64,000 nt of DNA from JAGPCK01 sp041675505 (GCA_041675505.1 JBAYTR010000011.1:88003-152002), one strand, 5' to 3'; counted from the stretch's first letter, positions 43,148-52,470 are shown. The notes: generated by a model not told the origin, from the letters alone. Translations and numbers: made by a program.

Positions 43148-44119
43148 CTACCTGAGGGCTTCCTCTTCTTCCTCCCAATTCAATTGAGGGAGTTTAGATT
43201 TCAAATCTTCCAGCTTTTGCTTTTGCACTTTCCTGAATTGTTGGTGTGCCGTTGAACCAGGGTGCTGCGGTTTATGATTTTTTGCCAACACAAGTTTATG
43301 TACCTCTTCCATCAAGCTCAGCGTACCTTTATCCATGTAATGATTACAAAACAAATCAAATACATGTTGCGTAGCCGCATAATTGGGGTGAACCAAATCA
43401 GCATCATAAAAGCGGTAATCACGTAAAACATCAATTACAATTTCATAGGATGGGAAATACAGCAAACGCTCATTTTCTTCCACCAGTTGATGCACCGCCT
43501 CAATTAATCGGGCCTTGCTCCTGTTGTTTTCAACTACACCATCACGTATGTGCCGCACCGGACTTATAGTAAAAACCACTTGCAGTTTTTTATTGCTTTC
43601 CAACAAAGGTTGAATGGCTTGTTTCAGTGCATTGACTATCTCCTCTGCTTTCAGAAGATGCTTGATAAAATCTGCAGCAGGGGCTTTGTGGCAGTTCGCC
43701 ACAGGAATATCATCAGGTTGATGGCGGTAAGAAAATGCGGTACCCAAAGTGATGAGCAGCATATTGCTTTCCTGAAGGTGACGATGAGCCTTTTCTATGG
43801 AACTGTTTATAAGCTCCAGAGATTGAATTCTGTCTGTTGACGAAAAACTACTGTGGTGCTGCCAGCTGTTCCAAATACTGTTCAGTTCAAAGAGCTCGTG
43901 CGGTTGGTAGACTTTTTTTTGTGTGTAATCCTGCAGATGACGTGCAACACTGATTGGGTCGAACAAAATGCCTGTAGGGTTATAAAGTGTGCGAAACTTA
44001 AGTTCTTCCAATGCCCTACCTACATTGGCCGTAAAGCAGGAACCAATGAGCAGTAAGGTGTCATCGTAAGAAAGTTTCCTTTCAGGCTCGGGAATACTGA
44101 TGTCTAACATCCATTTCAT
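43148..44119 (-). CDS. GSCFA domain protein
   Basis: A 323-residue protein with the eponymous motif near the N-terminus, LLLIGSCFTANVG (22-34). The family resembles SGNH/GDSL hydrolases: the Ser of the G-S-C motif would be the nucleophile and the DADLVHPNYAA block near residue 255 would supply Asp and His. It was named from the conserved motif; reaction and substrate are unknown in bacteria, though related domains act on carbohydrate acyl groups. No signal peptide. It stands alone, opposite trxB and behind the tRNA terminator. Confidence 0.88.
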   Translation of the reverse strand: MKWMLDISIPEPERKLSYDDTLLLIGSCFTANVGRALEELKFRTLYNPTGILFDPISVARHLQDYTQKKVYQPHELFELNSIWNSWQHHSSFSSTDRIQSLELINSSIEKAHRHLQESNMLLITLGTAFSYRHQPDDIPVANCHKAPAADFIKHLLKAEEIVNALKQAIQPLLESNKKLQVVFTISPVRHIRDGVVENNRSKARLIEAVHQLVEENERLLYFPSYEIVIDVLRDYRFYDADLVHPNYAATQHVFDLFCNHYMDKGTLSLMEEVHKLVLAKNHKPQHPGSTAHQQFRKVQKQKLEDLKSKLPQLNWEEEEEALR

Positions 44120-44268
44120 GACACAAATGTATTACTATCCACAGGTTGCTGCCATTATTTCTGAATAAATTCAACGGGCAAAACTTTTGCTCAGTAATTT
44201 GTTTGTAACTTCAGTCTGAAAAAAGGCTGAAAATTATCAATTTGCAACCCTTAAAATACAGATAACAT

Positions 44269-45219
44269 ATGTCGACAACAGAAAAACACGAATGCGTAAT
44301 TATAGGTTCAGGACCTGCCGGATATACTGCAGCCATTTATGCTGCTCGGGCTGATATGAAACCGGTTTTATATGAAGGTATGCAACCGGGTGGGCAATTA
44401 ACCATCACCACAGAAGTAGAGAATTACCCTGGTTACCCACATGGCATACAAGGCCCTGAAATGATGAATCTGTTTAAAGAACAGGCTGTGCGTTTAGGTG
44501 CTGATGTACGCTACGGCATGGTAACAGCAGTTGATTTCTCTGCACAACCTTACAAACTTACCATTGATGAAAGCAAAGAGATACTGGCCGAGACCGTAAT
44601 TATATCCACCGGTGCATCAGCTAAATGGCTGGGCATACCTTCAGAGCAACGTCTTAATAGCAGAGGTGTTTCAGCCTGTGCGGTATGTGACGGATTTTTC
44701 TTCCGTGGCAAAGATGTGGCTATTGTAGGCGCAGGAGATACAGCATGTGAAGAAGCATCTTATCTGGCCAAGCTTTGTAACAAAGTATATATGCTGGTGC
44801 GCAAAGATCAGTTCAGGGCATCTAAAGCCATGCAACAACGCGTGCTCACTACTCCTAACATTGAAGTACTCTTCAGTACGGAAACTGAGGAGATTTTAGG
44901 AGAAGATAAAGTAAGCGGGGTAAGAGTAAAAAATAATGTAACTCATGAAACAAGGGAATTGGCCATAAGCGGTTTCTTTGTTGCCATTGGTCATACTCCT
45001 AACACTCAAATCTTCTCTCAGTGGATTGATTTAGATGAACAAGGGTACATCAAAACTATCCCGGGCACTAGCAAAACTAATATTGAAGGTGTATTTGCCT
45101 GCGGAGATGCACAGGATAAAGTTTACCGCCAGGCAATAACAGCAGCAGGCACAGGATGCATGGCCGCTTTAGATGCCGAACGTTATCTGGCTACAAAACA
45201 CAGCGCAGCGGTAGCTTAA
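44269..45219 (+). CDS. trxB: Thioredoxin-disulfide reductase
   Basis: A 316-residue flavoprotein that reduces thioredoxin with NADPH. It has the FAD-binding GSGPAGYTAAIYAAR (13-27), the redox-active CAVC (137-140, CAVCDGFFF), the NADPH-binding GAGDTACEEA and the C-terminal FAD segment VFACGDAQDKVYRQ. Length and order are standard for low-molecular-weight reductases. The terminator directly follows. It would supply electrons for the thiol proteins elsewhere in the window, though there is no operon link. Confidence 0.97.
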   Translation: MSTTEKHECVIIGSGPAGYTAAIYAARADMKPVLYEGMQPGGQLTITTEVENYPGYPHGIQGPEMMNLFKEQAVRLGADVRYGMVTAVDFSAQPYKLTIDESKEILAETVIISTGASAKWLGIPSEQRLNSRGVSACAVCDGFFFRGKDVAIVGAGDTACEEASYLAKLCNKVYMLVRKDQFRASKAMQQRVLTTPNIEVLFSTETEEILGEDKVSGVRVKNNVTHETRELAISGFFVAIGHTPNTQIFSQWIDLDEQGYIKTIPGTSKTNIEGVFACGDAQDKVYRQAITAAGTGCMAALDAERYLATKHSAAVA

Positions 45220-45240
45220 GTAAACTCTGATCGATTTTAA

Positions 45241-45270
45241 AAAGCCCTGAATTTTTCAGGGCTTTTTTTA
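45241..45270 (+). terminator. Terminator of trxB
   Basis: A perfect 10-bp stem (45241-45250 with 45256-45265) ends in a run of seven T, 21 bases after the trxB stop. Confidence 0.93.
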
Positions 45271-45349
45271 TTTTCTGATATTTTATATGAAAATATGTAA
45301 ATATGTTCATTTTAAAATACAATCAACACTAAACACGTGGGAAAGTGTG

Positions 45350-45380
45350 TTTCATAGAATTGCTCTGAACGATAGCTTTG
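45350..45380 (+). promoter_or_regulatory. Promoter of the small exported protein
   Basis: TTTC (45350-45353), 19 bases, then TAGCTTTG (45373-45380), a perfect -7 and near-perfect -33, 28 bases before the ATG at 45409. Confidence 0.6.
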
Positions 45381-45408
45381 TATTTGAATATTAAATCAAA
45401 CCAAAACC

Positions 45409-45852
45409 ATGAGTAAAATTAAAAATGCCTTTTACCTACTGGCTATGTGGGTACTGGGAGACATCAGCAAAGCCAAGGCTCAGGATTATATCAGATATAA
45501 AATGAGCAACGTTGAACAGATTTTAAAGCAGGAAAAAGCAACGTATCACATTTCCAACTACTCCGATTACTCTGTCATCTCCTTAGTAGAAGGCAAGGAC
45601 ACTGCTCAATGGAAATTTGATGCCAATAATGTGTGCATAGAATACACCTTGTCTATAGACAAATCACAATACACTGAAATAAAGCAACACATGGAACTTA
45701 TCTCTCAACGGATAATGGAAAATGTGTATGTAAATCGTAAAGAAAAAACCATTACCTATATAAAGAAAGAAAACGGGGTGTTGTATGTGAACACGAAGGA
45801 ATTTGATCCATCAGGCTCAGCTCCTCCGATTATGTTCACAGAGAATAACTGA
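45409..45852 (+). CDS. Small exported protein of unknown function
   Basis: A 147-residue protein with a probable signal peptide (MSKIKNAFYLLAMWVLGDISKAKAQ). The mature part is charged with one cysteine (NNVCIEYTL) and alternates strands and helices; no family is recognised. The gene is a self-contained unit, with its own promoter pattern 28 bases upstream and a strong UUCG-loop terminator 44 bases downstream, so it is a real, monocistronic gene. The absence of a T9SS domain or lipobox suggests a soluble periplasmic product. Confidence 0.75.
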   Translation: MSKIKNAFYLLAMWVLGDISKAKAQDYIRYKMSNVEQILKQEKATYHISNYSDYSVISLVEGKDTAQWKFDANNVCIEYTLSIDKSQYTEIKQHMELISQRIMENVYVNRKEKTITYIKKENGVLYVNTKEFDPSGSAPPIMFTENN

Positions 45853-45894
45853 TCTATTGCTATTGTGTTAGCTAACCAAAACCAAACTAAAACT

Positions 45895-47250
45895 TCAGGA
45901 GGACTTCGGTCCTCTTGTTTTTTTATATGGTTCTGCCATAATTAACTCGTACCGTTCGCAGATAACCTCGCCAGGTAAAGCACCCTTAGGTTTGCGCACC
46001 AGTTTACGTTTAGTGTACATTACCGGAACCATTAAACTATGCTGCGACTTTGAAAAACCGGCTGCAAGTGAAGCAGCATAAGTCAATACATTACCGGGTA
46101 ACTCCGTTTGCTCTGTCTTGCTTTTTACAATTACATGAGAGCCGCTAACGTCTTTAGCATGCAGCCACCAATCATTTTTTGAGGCTATTTTAAAAGTAAG
46201 TTCATCATTGGAACTGGCTTTTTTCCCTACCATAATTTTATACCCGTCAAGTTCAAACAAATGAAAATGCACTGAAGTGGTTTTATCTGTTTCTTTCTTT
46301 GTTGGTGTCTCAAGTTGTCTTAGTTCTTTAATTGAACCGGCTTGCTCAAGTGTGGCTAACTCTTCTGTTAAGTGTTTTATTTGCTCGTCTGCAGTTTTGA
46401 TTTTCACCAACAACTCCTGCTCTTCCAATTTTCTGTTTCTTGATTTGCGGTAATAATATTCTGCATTTTGTTGTGCTGACAATTGTTCTTTCAAACGTAT
46501 AGTAATTGGTGCATTCCTGTAAAAATCATTTAAAGTTATTTCTTTGATGCCTGATGGAACAACGTGCAGATTGGCCATGAGTATATGGCCTATTTCTTCA
46601 GCCGGTATCTCTTGTTTTAACACCAGTAAGGCACCTGCTGATTTTGCTCTAAGTTGCTGACAACGTTTCAGCTCATTGCGACAACGTTGAAGAGCGTGCT
46701 TTTTCTTCTCTTCGAAATTAAGCGCCTTGAGTTCCTTTAACTGAATACTGTTCAGTTCATATATAACGTTTGAATCAGATGGAATTTTGCCCGCTGCCTC
46801 GGGATGAAATTCGCTTAATAAAGAGGCTGCATCAAAGGCGTAATCAGCCGAAATGGTTTTACGAAAGTGATACAACAGTACGTTGTTTTGCAATAAAAAT
46901 ACATTACCCAATGCTCCGTACAATTTGAACAGTAATGTATAACCATTTTCAAGTTCTATGTGAAATGAGCGGTTTTGGTTATGCTGATATACTTCAGTTA
47001 TTGATAATCCCTTCAGCTCATTAAAGTATCGGTTGTGAGGAGTTGGTTTTGATTTTTGTTCATCACTGAATAGTAAAAACAAATTGTTGAACCTCCATAT
47101 AAAACTCAGACTTATAAATTCATTTCCGCGATGGAATACAATCACTAACTCGTCTTTGTCTCCAGAAAAAGCCTCTTCAAAATAGCAACCGTTCAGTTTT
47201 GCGGCAAAAGCATCTGCCAATTGTGCAACCAGTTGAGCGGTGAATTTCAC
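45895..47250 (-). CDS. NFACT (Rqc2/RqcH-like) family protein
   Basis: A 451-residue protein with NFACT-N (about 1-170), a coiled-coil (about 180-310) and the NFACT-R domain with the diagnostic KNDWWLHAKDVSGSH (358-372). RqcH-type proteins bind the obstructed large ribosomal subunit and recruit Ala-tRNA to add alanine tails. The N-terminal Asp-Arg pair needed for that in RqcH appears as Asn-Arg (about 93-94) by my alignment, so tailing activity is uncertain. The start is GTG at 47250, 2 bases after the MBL hydrolase stop; the two are one operon. The stop overlaps the neighbour's terminator. Confidence 0.85.
   Translation of the reverse strand: MKFTAQLVAQLADAFAAKLNGCYFEEAFSGDKDELVIVFHRGNEFISLSFIWRFNNLFLLFSDEQKSKPTPHNRYFNELKGLSITEVYQHNQNRSFHIELENGYTLLFKLYGALGNVFLLQNNVLLYHFRKTISADYAFDAASLLSEFHPEAAGKIPSDSNVIYELNSIQLKELKALNFEEKKKHALQRCRNELKRCQQLRAKSAGALLVLKQEIPAEEIGHILMANLHVVPSGIKEITLNDFYRNAPITIRLKEQLSAQQNAEYYYRKSRNRKLEEQELLVKIKTADEQIKHLTEELATLEQAGSIKELRQLETPTKKETDKTTSVHFHLFELDGYKIMVGKKASSNDELTFKIASKNDWWLHAKDVSGSHVIVKSKTEQTELPGNVLTYAASLAAGFSKSQHSLMVPVMYTKRKLVRKPKGALPGEVICERYELIMAEPYKKTRGPKSS
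45897..45924 (+). terminator. Terminator with UUCG tetraloop
   Basis: GAGGAC/GTCCTC stem (45899-45904 with 45909-45914) capped by the stable TTCG loop, extended by two weaker pairs and followed by a seven-T run. It overlaps the 3' end of the convergent NFACT gene (stop at 45895). Confidence 0.9.
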
Positions 47251-47252
47251 GA

Positions 47253-48014
47253 TTACAGGTTTATCTCCAATCCGTCATAAGCCAGCCGGATGTGCGGTGG
47301 CAACTCGTATTCCACGTCTTCATGCTTCCCTAACTGGTGACTGATGTGAGTGAGGTAGGTGATTTCTGCACCCAGTTCATTGGCTAAGTCAATGGCTTGA
47401 TCTAAGGTGTAATGAGAGATGTGCGACTCCCTTCTAAGTGCATTGAGTACCAATACGCGACTGCCTTTTATCTTCTCTTTCTCTTCATCTGAAATATAGT
47501 TCGCATCAGTAATATATGTGAAGTCACCAACCCTGAAACCCAGCACGGGTAAGCGGTAGTGCATTACCTGAATGGGAGTGAACTCCACTCCTTTCACATC
47601 AAATTTATCTGTGTTGATGGTGTGAAGATTAATCTCAGGAATGCCGGGATACTTCTGTTCTTCGAAAATATAATAGAACTCGCGCTGCATTTGTTTTTGC
47701 ACTATCATGTCAGCAAAAACATCCATCTTTTCTTTCTGAACATAATTGAACGCGCGTATGTCATCAAAACCGGCTATGTGGTCTTTGTGGGCATGAGTAA
47801 ATACAATACCGTCAAGGTGCTTCACTCCTGCTCTCAGCATCTGCTGACGAAAATCAGGCCCGGTATCAATCACAATATTTAACCCGTGAACATGAAGCAT
47901 AACAGCACTGCGCAACCGTTTATCACGCTCATCTGCTGACTGACAAACGTTACACGGGCAGGCTATAATGGGCACACCCTGTGAAGTACCGGTGCCAAGA
48001 AATGTAACTTTCAT
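47253..48014 (-). CDS. MBL-fold metallohydrolase (PhnP-like)
   Basis: A 253-residue metallo-beta-lactamase fold protein. The metal motif is THAHKDH (near residue 85), with further ligands at GPDFR, DAN and HISH near the ends. The N-terminal FLGTGTSQGVPIIACPCNVC carries a Cys-x-Cys-x2-Cys that in PhnP proteins binds a structural zinc. PhnP is a cyclic phosphodiesterase of phosphonate breakdown; no phosphonate genes are near, so a general phosphodiesterase role is more likely. It is translated just ahead of the NFACT protein. Confidence 0.88.
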   Translation of the reverse strand: MKVTFLGTGTSQGVPIIACPCNVCQSADERDKRLRSAVMLHVHGLNIVIDTGPDFRQQMLRAGVKHLDGIVFTHAHKDHIAGFDDIRAFNYVQKEKMDVFADMIVQKQMQREFYYIFEEQKYPGIPEINLHTINTDKFDVKGVEFTPIQVMHYRLPVLGFRVGDFTYITDANYISDEEKEKIKGSRVLVLNALRRESHISHYTLDQAIDLANELGAEITYLTHISHQLGKHEDVEYELPPHIRLAYDGLEINL

Positions 48015-48059
48015 GTTGTTTTAGGGGTATGCAATCTACTTCATAAATTTAAAGTTTCC

Positions 48060-49496
48060 TCAGAAAACCCAATCGAACACACTAACAATAAAAACACTCA
48101 CCAATACCAACCCAATCATATCCAGCCAGAATCCGGCACGTATCATGTGTTTCATGCGGATGTAACCCGTAGCATACACAATGGCATTAGGTGGTGTGGA
48201 GATAGGCATCATAAATCCGTAGCTGGTAGCAATAGTTACAGGGAGAGCAAACGAAACAGGGTTGACTCCTATGCCATTAGCAATACCTATAACCACAGGT
48301 ACCATAATGGTTGCTAAGGCTACATTGCTCATAATTTCTGTTAATAATAAGCTGATAGCCGTTAGAATTATAACCAGCAAATACACGTTTATGCCTTTAA
48401 ATGAATTGGCCAGGGAAGCGAGTAAATCAATAACACCGGTGTGTTCAAGTGCTTTGGCCAATGCCAGCCCGCCACCAAACAAGATAAGAATGCCCCATTG
48501 GAGGTTTTTGGTATCATTCCACTCCATAAGCCATTTGCCTTTAACCGGTACAATAAACAAAAGTAAACCACCCATCATGGCAATAGACGTATCATCCAGA
48601 AATTGTAAACCGGGAATATGTTGTAGTGGTTGGTTAAAAATCCACAACAAGGCAGTAAAACCAAATACTCCTGCTACCATAGATTCCTGCGGATTCATTT
48701 TACCCATCTGTTCCATTTCATGTTTTATGGCCTCTTCTGAGTGGGCAAAACGTTTCATTTTAAAGGGAAACATCAAACGTGTGAGCAAGAAATAACATGC
48801 AGTCAACAATAATAACATCAAAGGTGTACAGGCCAGCATCCATTTAAAAAAACTCACCTCGATACCAGTCATTTTTTGCATTATGCCTACCATCACAACG
48901 TTGGGAGGTGTGCCTATAATGGTAGCAATTCCGCCTATGCTGGCAGCATATCCTATACCCAGTAAAAGACATAGCGCGAAACGATTTTTATCTTCCTCGT
49001 TTTCATCCGATTTTTCAAACAGCAAACTTATGGTTGGTTGCACAATGGCAATCATCATTACAGCTGTAGCAGTATTGCTTATCCACATACTCAATAAAGC
49101 TGTAGCCAACATAAAACCCAAAATAATGCCTCGTGCATCAGTTCCGGTAAGCCTGATCATGTTTAAGGCAATACGTTTATGCAGGTTCCACTTTTCCATG
49201 GCCATGGCTATGATAAAACCACCCATAAATAAAAATATGGGTGAACTGCCATAGGGGGAACACACTTCCTGTACAGTAAATATTCCGGTAATCGGAAAAA
49301 GAATTAAAGGTAATAATGCTGTTACAGCAACCGGAATTGTTTCTGAAATCCACCACGTGAGCATCCACACCATACAGGCTATAGTAATCCAGCCCTTATC
49401 GGAAATAACTTCGGGGTGAGGCACAAGCCACATAACCAACGCCAATACCGGCCCCAGTAGAATAAACCATTTTCTGAACGGTGTTATTTCAGACAT
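48060..49496 (-). CDS. SLC13/DASS family anion:sodium symporter
   Basis: A 478-residue transporter with about 11-12 membrane helices. Family signatures are WISETIPVAVTALLPL, the SNTATAVMM block (a conserved S-N-T signature) in the first repeat, and TEIMSNVALATIMVPV in the second repeat, pseudo-symmetric to the first. The protein has re-entrant hairpin regions. Members import dicarboxylates such as succinate, or sulfate or citrate, coupled to sodium. Substrate cannot be decided from the motif by eye. Its neighbours give no substrate clue. Confidence 0.9.
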   Translation of the reverse strand: MSEITPFRKWFILLGPVLALVMWLVPHPEVISDKGWITIACMVWMLTWWISETIPVAVTALLPLILFPITGIFTVQEVCSPYGSSPIFLFMGGFIIAMAMEKWNLHKRIALNMIRLTGTDARGIILGFMLATALLSMWISNTATAVMMIAIVQPTISLLFEKSDENEEDKNRFALCLLLGIGYAASIGGIATIIGTPPNVVMVGIMQKMTGIEVSFFKWMLACTPLMLLLLTACYFLLTRLMFPFKMKRFAHSEEAIKHEMEQMGKMNPQESMVAGVFGFTALLWIFNQPLQHIPGLQFLDDTSIAMMGGLLLFIVPVKGKWLMEWNDTKNLQWGILILFGGGLALAKALEHTGVIDLLASLANSFKGINVYLLVIILTAISLLLTEIMSNVALATIMVPVVIGIANGIGVNPVSFALPVTIATSYGFMMPISTPPNAIVYATGYIRMKHMIRAGFWLDMIGLVLVSVFIVSVFDWVF

Positions 49497-49562
49497 GCTT
49501 CAAACATAGCCAAAAATGAATTAAAGCATTTTCAGGCTACAGCACAGAATATCAACAATGCA

Positions 49563-50456
49563 TTAAAATTTGTACAAAAAGCCCAAAGTCATGCCCTGAC
49601 TGTATTGTGTTTTGTAATCCTGATCCTGGTCATACAACCCAACACCGGTGATGGTGACATTAAAAAACTTATTCACTTTAGCTGTAAGAATAAGGTCCAA
49701 ACGAGAATCAATGGCTTCTAAATCCTGATAACCGGCAAACATTTGATAGCGGGCTTTAAGATTCATGTTTTTAGCAATGTCTTTATCAAAACTGGCGATG
49801 TACATAAAAGCCAACTCGTTTCGTACAGTCTCACCGGGCTTTACACCATAATTGCTTGGTTCGGTAAGGTACAGATTTTTATCTGATACAATGGTTTGAC
49901 GTAAGGTTCCGATACCTGCTCTCATCCAGAAGTATGATACCGGTTTAAACTCTATACCCATTGACTCCGTAATAAATGCAGGAGCAAAAAAACGTGAGGT
50001 AAGTACTGCTGAATCCCTTGTTCCTGTGGCGTCCTTAATGTATTTATAACCATCATCAAATTGCCCCTGAAAGTTGAGGGAGGCAAATAAGTTCCACTTG
50101 GGAGCTATAGAATAGCCAAATTTAGAGTCGGCAAAAATCCTGTCCTGTGTTTTGCGGTAAGGCGGTAAATATGACGGCTCATTTTGGTTGTACAATCGTC
50201 CGTATTGCAGTTGTAAATCATTTACAAAGGATATTTTGCCTTTGTTGTATTCAATTTTACCGCTCAGTAGCGAGTTTATGGCCATTGAGTTTACTCCCCC
50301 AGCTTTCCAGTTTTCACTAAATGCAGCCTGAGTTATGCCTAATCCGAACTCAAAGTTTTTTTTCCAGTAGGATGTATCTTTAGGAGCATCCTGTGCCACA
50401 GACGATACTGAAGCAAAAAAAGAAAAAACAAATAAATAGAGTAATCCTTTTTTCAT
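49563..50456 (-). CDS. DUF3078 outer-membrane-type protein
   Basis: A 297-residue protein of the DUF3078 family, recognised by the N-terminal FSENWKAGGVNSMAINSLLSGKIEYNKGK and alternating beta strands ending in an aromatic residue, consistent with a small outer-membrane barrel. The frame is open to 50618, but the extra 54 codons run through the rhodanese gene's start; ATG 50456 opens a clean signal peptide (MKKGLLYLFVFSFFASVSSVAQ), so that is the start. Function unknown in the family. It is divergent from the rhodanese gene with 40 bases between. Confidence 0.87.
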   Translation of the reverse strand: MKKGLLYLFVFSFFASVSSVAQDAPKDTSYWKKNFEFGLGITQAAFSENWKAGGVNSMAINSLLSGKIEYNKGKISFVNDLQLQYGRLYNQNEPSYLPPYRKTQDRIFADSKFGYSIAPKWNLFASLNFQGQFDDGYKYIKDATGTRDSAVLTSRFFAPAFITESMGIEFKPVSYFWMRAGIGTLRQTIVSDKNLYLTEPSNYGVKPGETVRNELAFMYIASFDKDIAKNMNLKARYQMFAGYQDLEAIDSRLDLILTAKVNKFFNVTITGVGLYDQDQDYKTQYSQGMTLGFLYKF

Positions 50457-50462
50457 ATCAAC

Positions 50463-50470
50463 TAAATTTG
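50463..50470 (+). promoter_or_regulatory. -7 element for the rhodanese gene
   Basis: TAAATTTG, a perfect TAnnTTTG, 26 bases before the ATG at 50497. No -33 element is obvious. Confidence 0.45.
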
Positions 50471-50496
50471 TAGCAAAGAAACTAAATACTCTTAGA

Positions 50497-50883
50497 ATGA
50501 AACATTTTTTTAGCTCAATATTTTTAAGTGCATTTCTGCTTGGTTCGCTTACCATTATTGCACAGCAGGTAATTAATCTTACACCTAAAGAAATGTTTGC
50601 GCAGTCAAAAAAAGCCAAGGCTGTTTATCTGGATGTGCGCACACCGCAGGAATGGACCAAAGGACACATCAAATCTGCCACACACCTGGATATATTCAGA
50701 GATGATTTTGAAGCCGAACTAAAAAAGCTGGACAAAAACAAAACCTATTATGTGTATTGTGCCGTTGGCGGCCGCTCTGGAGAGGCCACAGTATTAATGT
50801 CCAAACTGGGATTCAAACATATTTACAACATGCAAGGCGGTTTTAAAGCCTGGGAAAAAGAAGGATTACCTTCTGTTAAATAA
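50497..50883 (+). CDS. Exported rhodanese-like protein
   Basis: A 128-residue protein with a signal peptide (to IIAQ) and one rhodanese domain: LDVRTPQEWTKGHIKSATHLD and the active-site loop Cys88-A-V-G-G-R-S. The six-residue loop fits sulfurtransferases. In the periplasm such domains may move sulfane sulfur or sense persulfide; the actual acceptor is unknown. Pol IV begins 11 bases downstream on the same strand, so co-transcription with dinB is likely, though a functional link is not evident. Confidence 0.88.
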   Translation: MKHFFSSIFLSAFLLGSLTIIAQQVINLTPKEMFAQSKKAKAVYLDVRTPQEWTKGHIKSATHLDIFRDDFEAELKKLDKNKTYYVYCAVGGRSGEATVLMSKLGFKHIYNMQGGFKAWEKEGLPSVK

Positions 50884-50894
50884 GTTACCACCCC

Positions 50895-51968
50895 ATGCGT
50901 AAAATCATTCACGTTGATATGGATGCTTTCTACGCTTCAGTAGAACAACGTGATTTTCCGGAGTATCAGGGAAAGCCTTTGGTTGTAGGAGGTTCACCCA
51001 ACAGCCGTGGTGTGATTGCCGCAGCAAGTTACGAAGCCCGAAGATACGGAATACGTTCAGCCATGTCATCTGCTATGGCGGCTAAAAAATGTCCTCACCT
51101 CATTTTTGCCCCTGCCCGTTTTGCAGTTTACAAAGAAGTATCCCAACAAATTAGGGAGATATTTCTCGACTATACCGATTTGGTAGAACCACTTTCACTT
51201 GATGAGGCTTATCTCGATGTAACTGAAAACAAAAAGAGCATTGCATCTGCTACACAAATTGCTAAAGAAATAAGACAACGCATTTGGGACACCACCCACC
51301 TTACTGCCTCTGCCGGAGTTTCATACAATAAATTTTTAGCTAAAACAGCCAGCGGATTTAAAAAACCGAATGGACTTACTGTTGTAAAACCGGAACAAGC
51401 CGAAGCCTTTCTCAATAAGCTTTCCATTGATGATTTTTATGGTGTTGGAAAAGCTACTGCCGAAAAGATGAAAGGCATGGGCATTGAAAACGGAGCCGAT
51501 TTAAGAACCTGGGAACTTGAGGATTTAACAGAAAACTTCGGCAAATACGGTAAGTATTATTACTACATCGTTCGGGGCATTGACAACCGTGAGGTAGAGC
51601 CGGAGCGTGAGCGTAAATCTTTGGGTGCTGAAGAAACATTCGACCGTGATTATTCTTCAAAAGACGAACTGCGTTCAAAACTTAAAGACATATGCGAAGA
51701 CGTAGCTGAACGTTTAAGCAAACATCAACTGGCCGGCAAGTCACTCACACTTAAAATAAAATTTGCTGACTTTAGTGTGATGAGTAGGAGTAAAACCATG
51801 CTTAACCCTATTTACAAAGAGCGGGATTTATTTCAAACATCCACCGATATGCTTTACGAGACCAATTTACACAATAAGGCCGTACGACTTTTGGGAATAA
51901 GTTTGTCTAACCTGTGTGAGCGGGGGAAATCGCCTGTTAAACCTGAACAGTTGAACCTGAATTGGTAA
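50895..51968 (+). CDS. dinB: DNA polymerase IV (Y-family)
   Basis: A 357-residue translesion polymerase. Catalytic acidic residues are in HVDMDAFYASVEQ (Asp8, Asp10) and SLDEAYLD; the steric-gate aromatic follows Asp10 (DAFY). The KFLAKTASGFKKPNG, helix-hairpin-helix (FYGVGKATAEKMKGMGI) and little-finger regions are complete. It extends DNA across lesions with low fidelity. The last 32 bases overlap the convergent DinB-fold gene. A C-terminal sliding-clamp peptide is not obvious. Confidence 0.96.
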   Translation: MRKIIHVDMDAFYASVEQRDFPEYQGKPLVVGGSPNSRGVIAAASYEARRYGIRSAMSSAMAAKKCPHLIFAPARFAVYKEVSQQIREIFLDYTDLVEPLSLDEAYLDVTENKKSIASATQIAKEIRQRIWDTTHLTASAGVSYNKFLAKTASGFKKPNGLTVVKPEQAEAFLNKLSIDDFYGVGKATAEKMKGMGIENGADLRTWELEDLTENFGKYGKYYYYIVRGIDNREVEPERERKSLGAEETFDRDYSSKDELRSKLKDICEDVAERLSKHQLAGKSLTLKIKFADFSVMSRSKTMLNPIYKERDLFQTSTDMLYETNLHNKAVRLLGISLSNLCERGKSPVKPEQLNLNW

Positions 51969-52470
51969 GGTAACGGGTATTAAGCACATTTAGGTGATGC
52001 TGCGCATGTCCGGCAATAATCCAAAAAATAGCATTGGCGGTTACACTTTTACCATTGGCTGTTCCTGCTTTACTTAAATCGGTTTCACTGAGGCTGCGCA
52101 ACAGCAACAAAGTAGATTTTCGGGTGTACATCAGTTGCAACAACAAATCGTCAATACTCTGGTGGTTAAAGGAAGCATTGGTTACATAATCGTTCTCATC
52201 AAATCCGGGCAATGCTTGTAACTCACCGCGGGCAATACTCAAGGCACGAAAAGCAAATATGCGCTCTGCATCAATAATATGTCCTAAAACCTCTTTCATA
52301 CTCCACTTTCCCTCAGCGTAAGAACTGTTGGCTTGCTCCTCTGTAACCTGCGAAAACATCTCATCAACAGCTCTTAATTGCATTTCGAGCGTTGGCTCAA
52401 GCGAACTGTTTTCTACTAAAGAAACATATGGGGTATAATAGGCGGGGTATTCTGTTGTAAGTGGTTTCAT
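51937..52470 (-). CDS. DinB/YfiT-like four-helix metal-dependent hydrolase family protein
   Basis: A 177-residue protein of the DinB_2 superfamily (unrelated to Pol IV despite the shared name). Metal-ligand histidines are in LGHIIDAERIF and GHAQHHLNVL, the pattern of YfiT/DinB proteins that bind nickel or zinc in a four-helix bundle. Related enzymes include bacillithiol and mycothiol transferases. The frame is open back to 52545, but ATG at 52470 (MKPLTTEYPAYYTPYV) is the natural start; the upstream residues are not conserved-looking. Overlaps dinB by 32 bases at its 3' end. Confidence 0.85.
   Translation of the reverse strand: MKPLTTEYPAYYTPYVSLVENSSLEPTLEMQLRAVDEMFSQVTEEQANSSYAEGKWSMKEVLGHIIDAERIFAFRALSIARGELQALPGFDENDYVTNASFNHQSIDDLLLQLMYTRKSTLLLLRSLSETDLSKAGTANGKSVTANAIFWIIAGHAQHHLNVLNTRYLTNSGSTVQV

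Noticed and set aside
50457..50618. N-terminal extension of the DUF3078 protein
   Set aside because: The longer frame runs antisense to the rhodanese start; the internal ATG at 50456 opens a clean signal peptide.
50895..52470. Functional pair of 'DinB' proteins
   Set aside because: Pol IV (dinB) and the DinB/YfiT fold protein share only a name; they are convergent and overlap by 32 bases, so no operon link.
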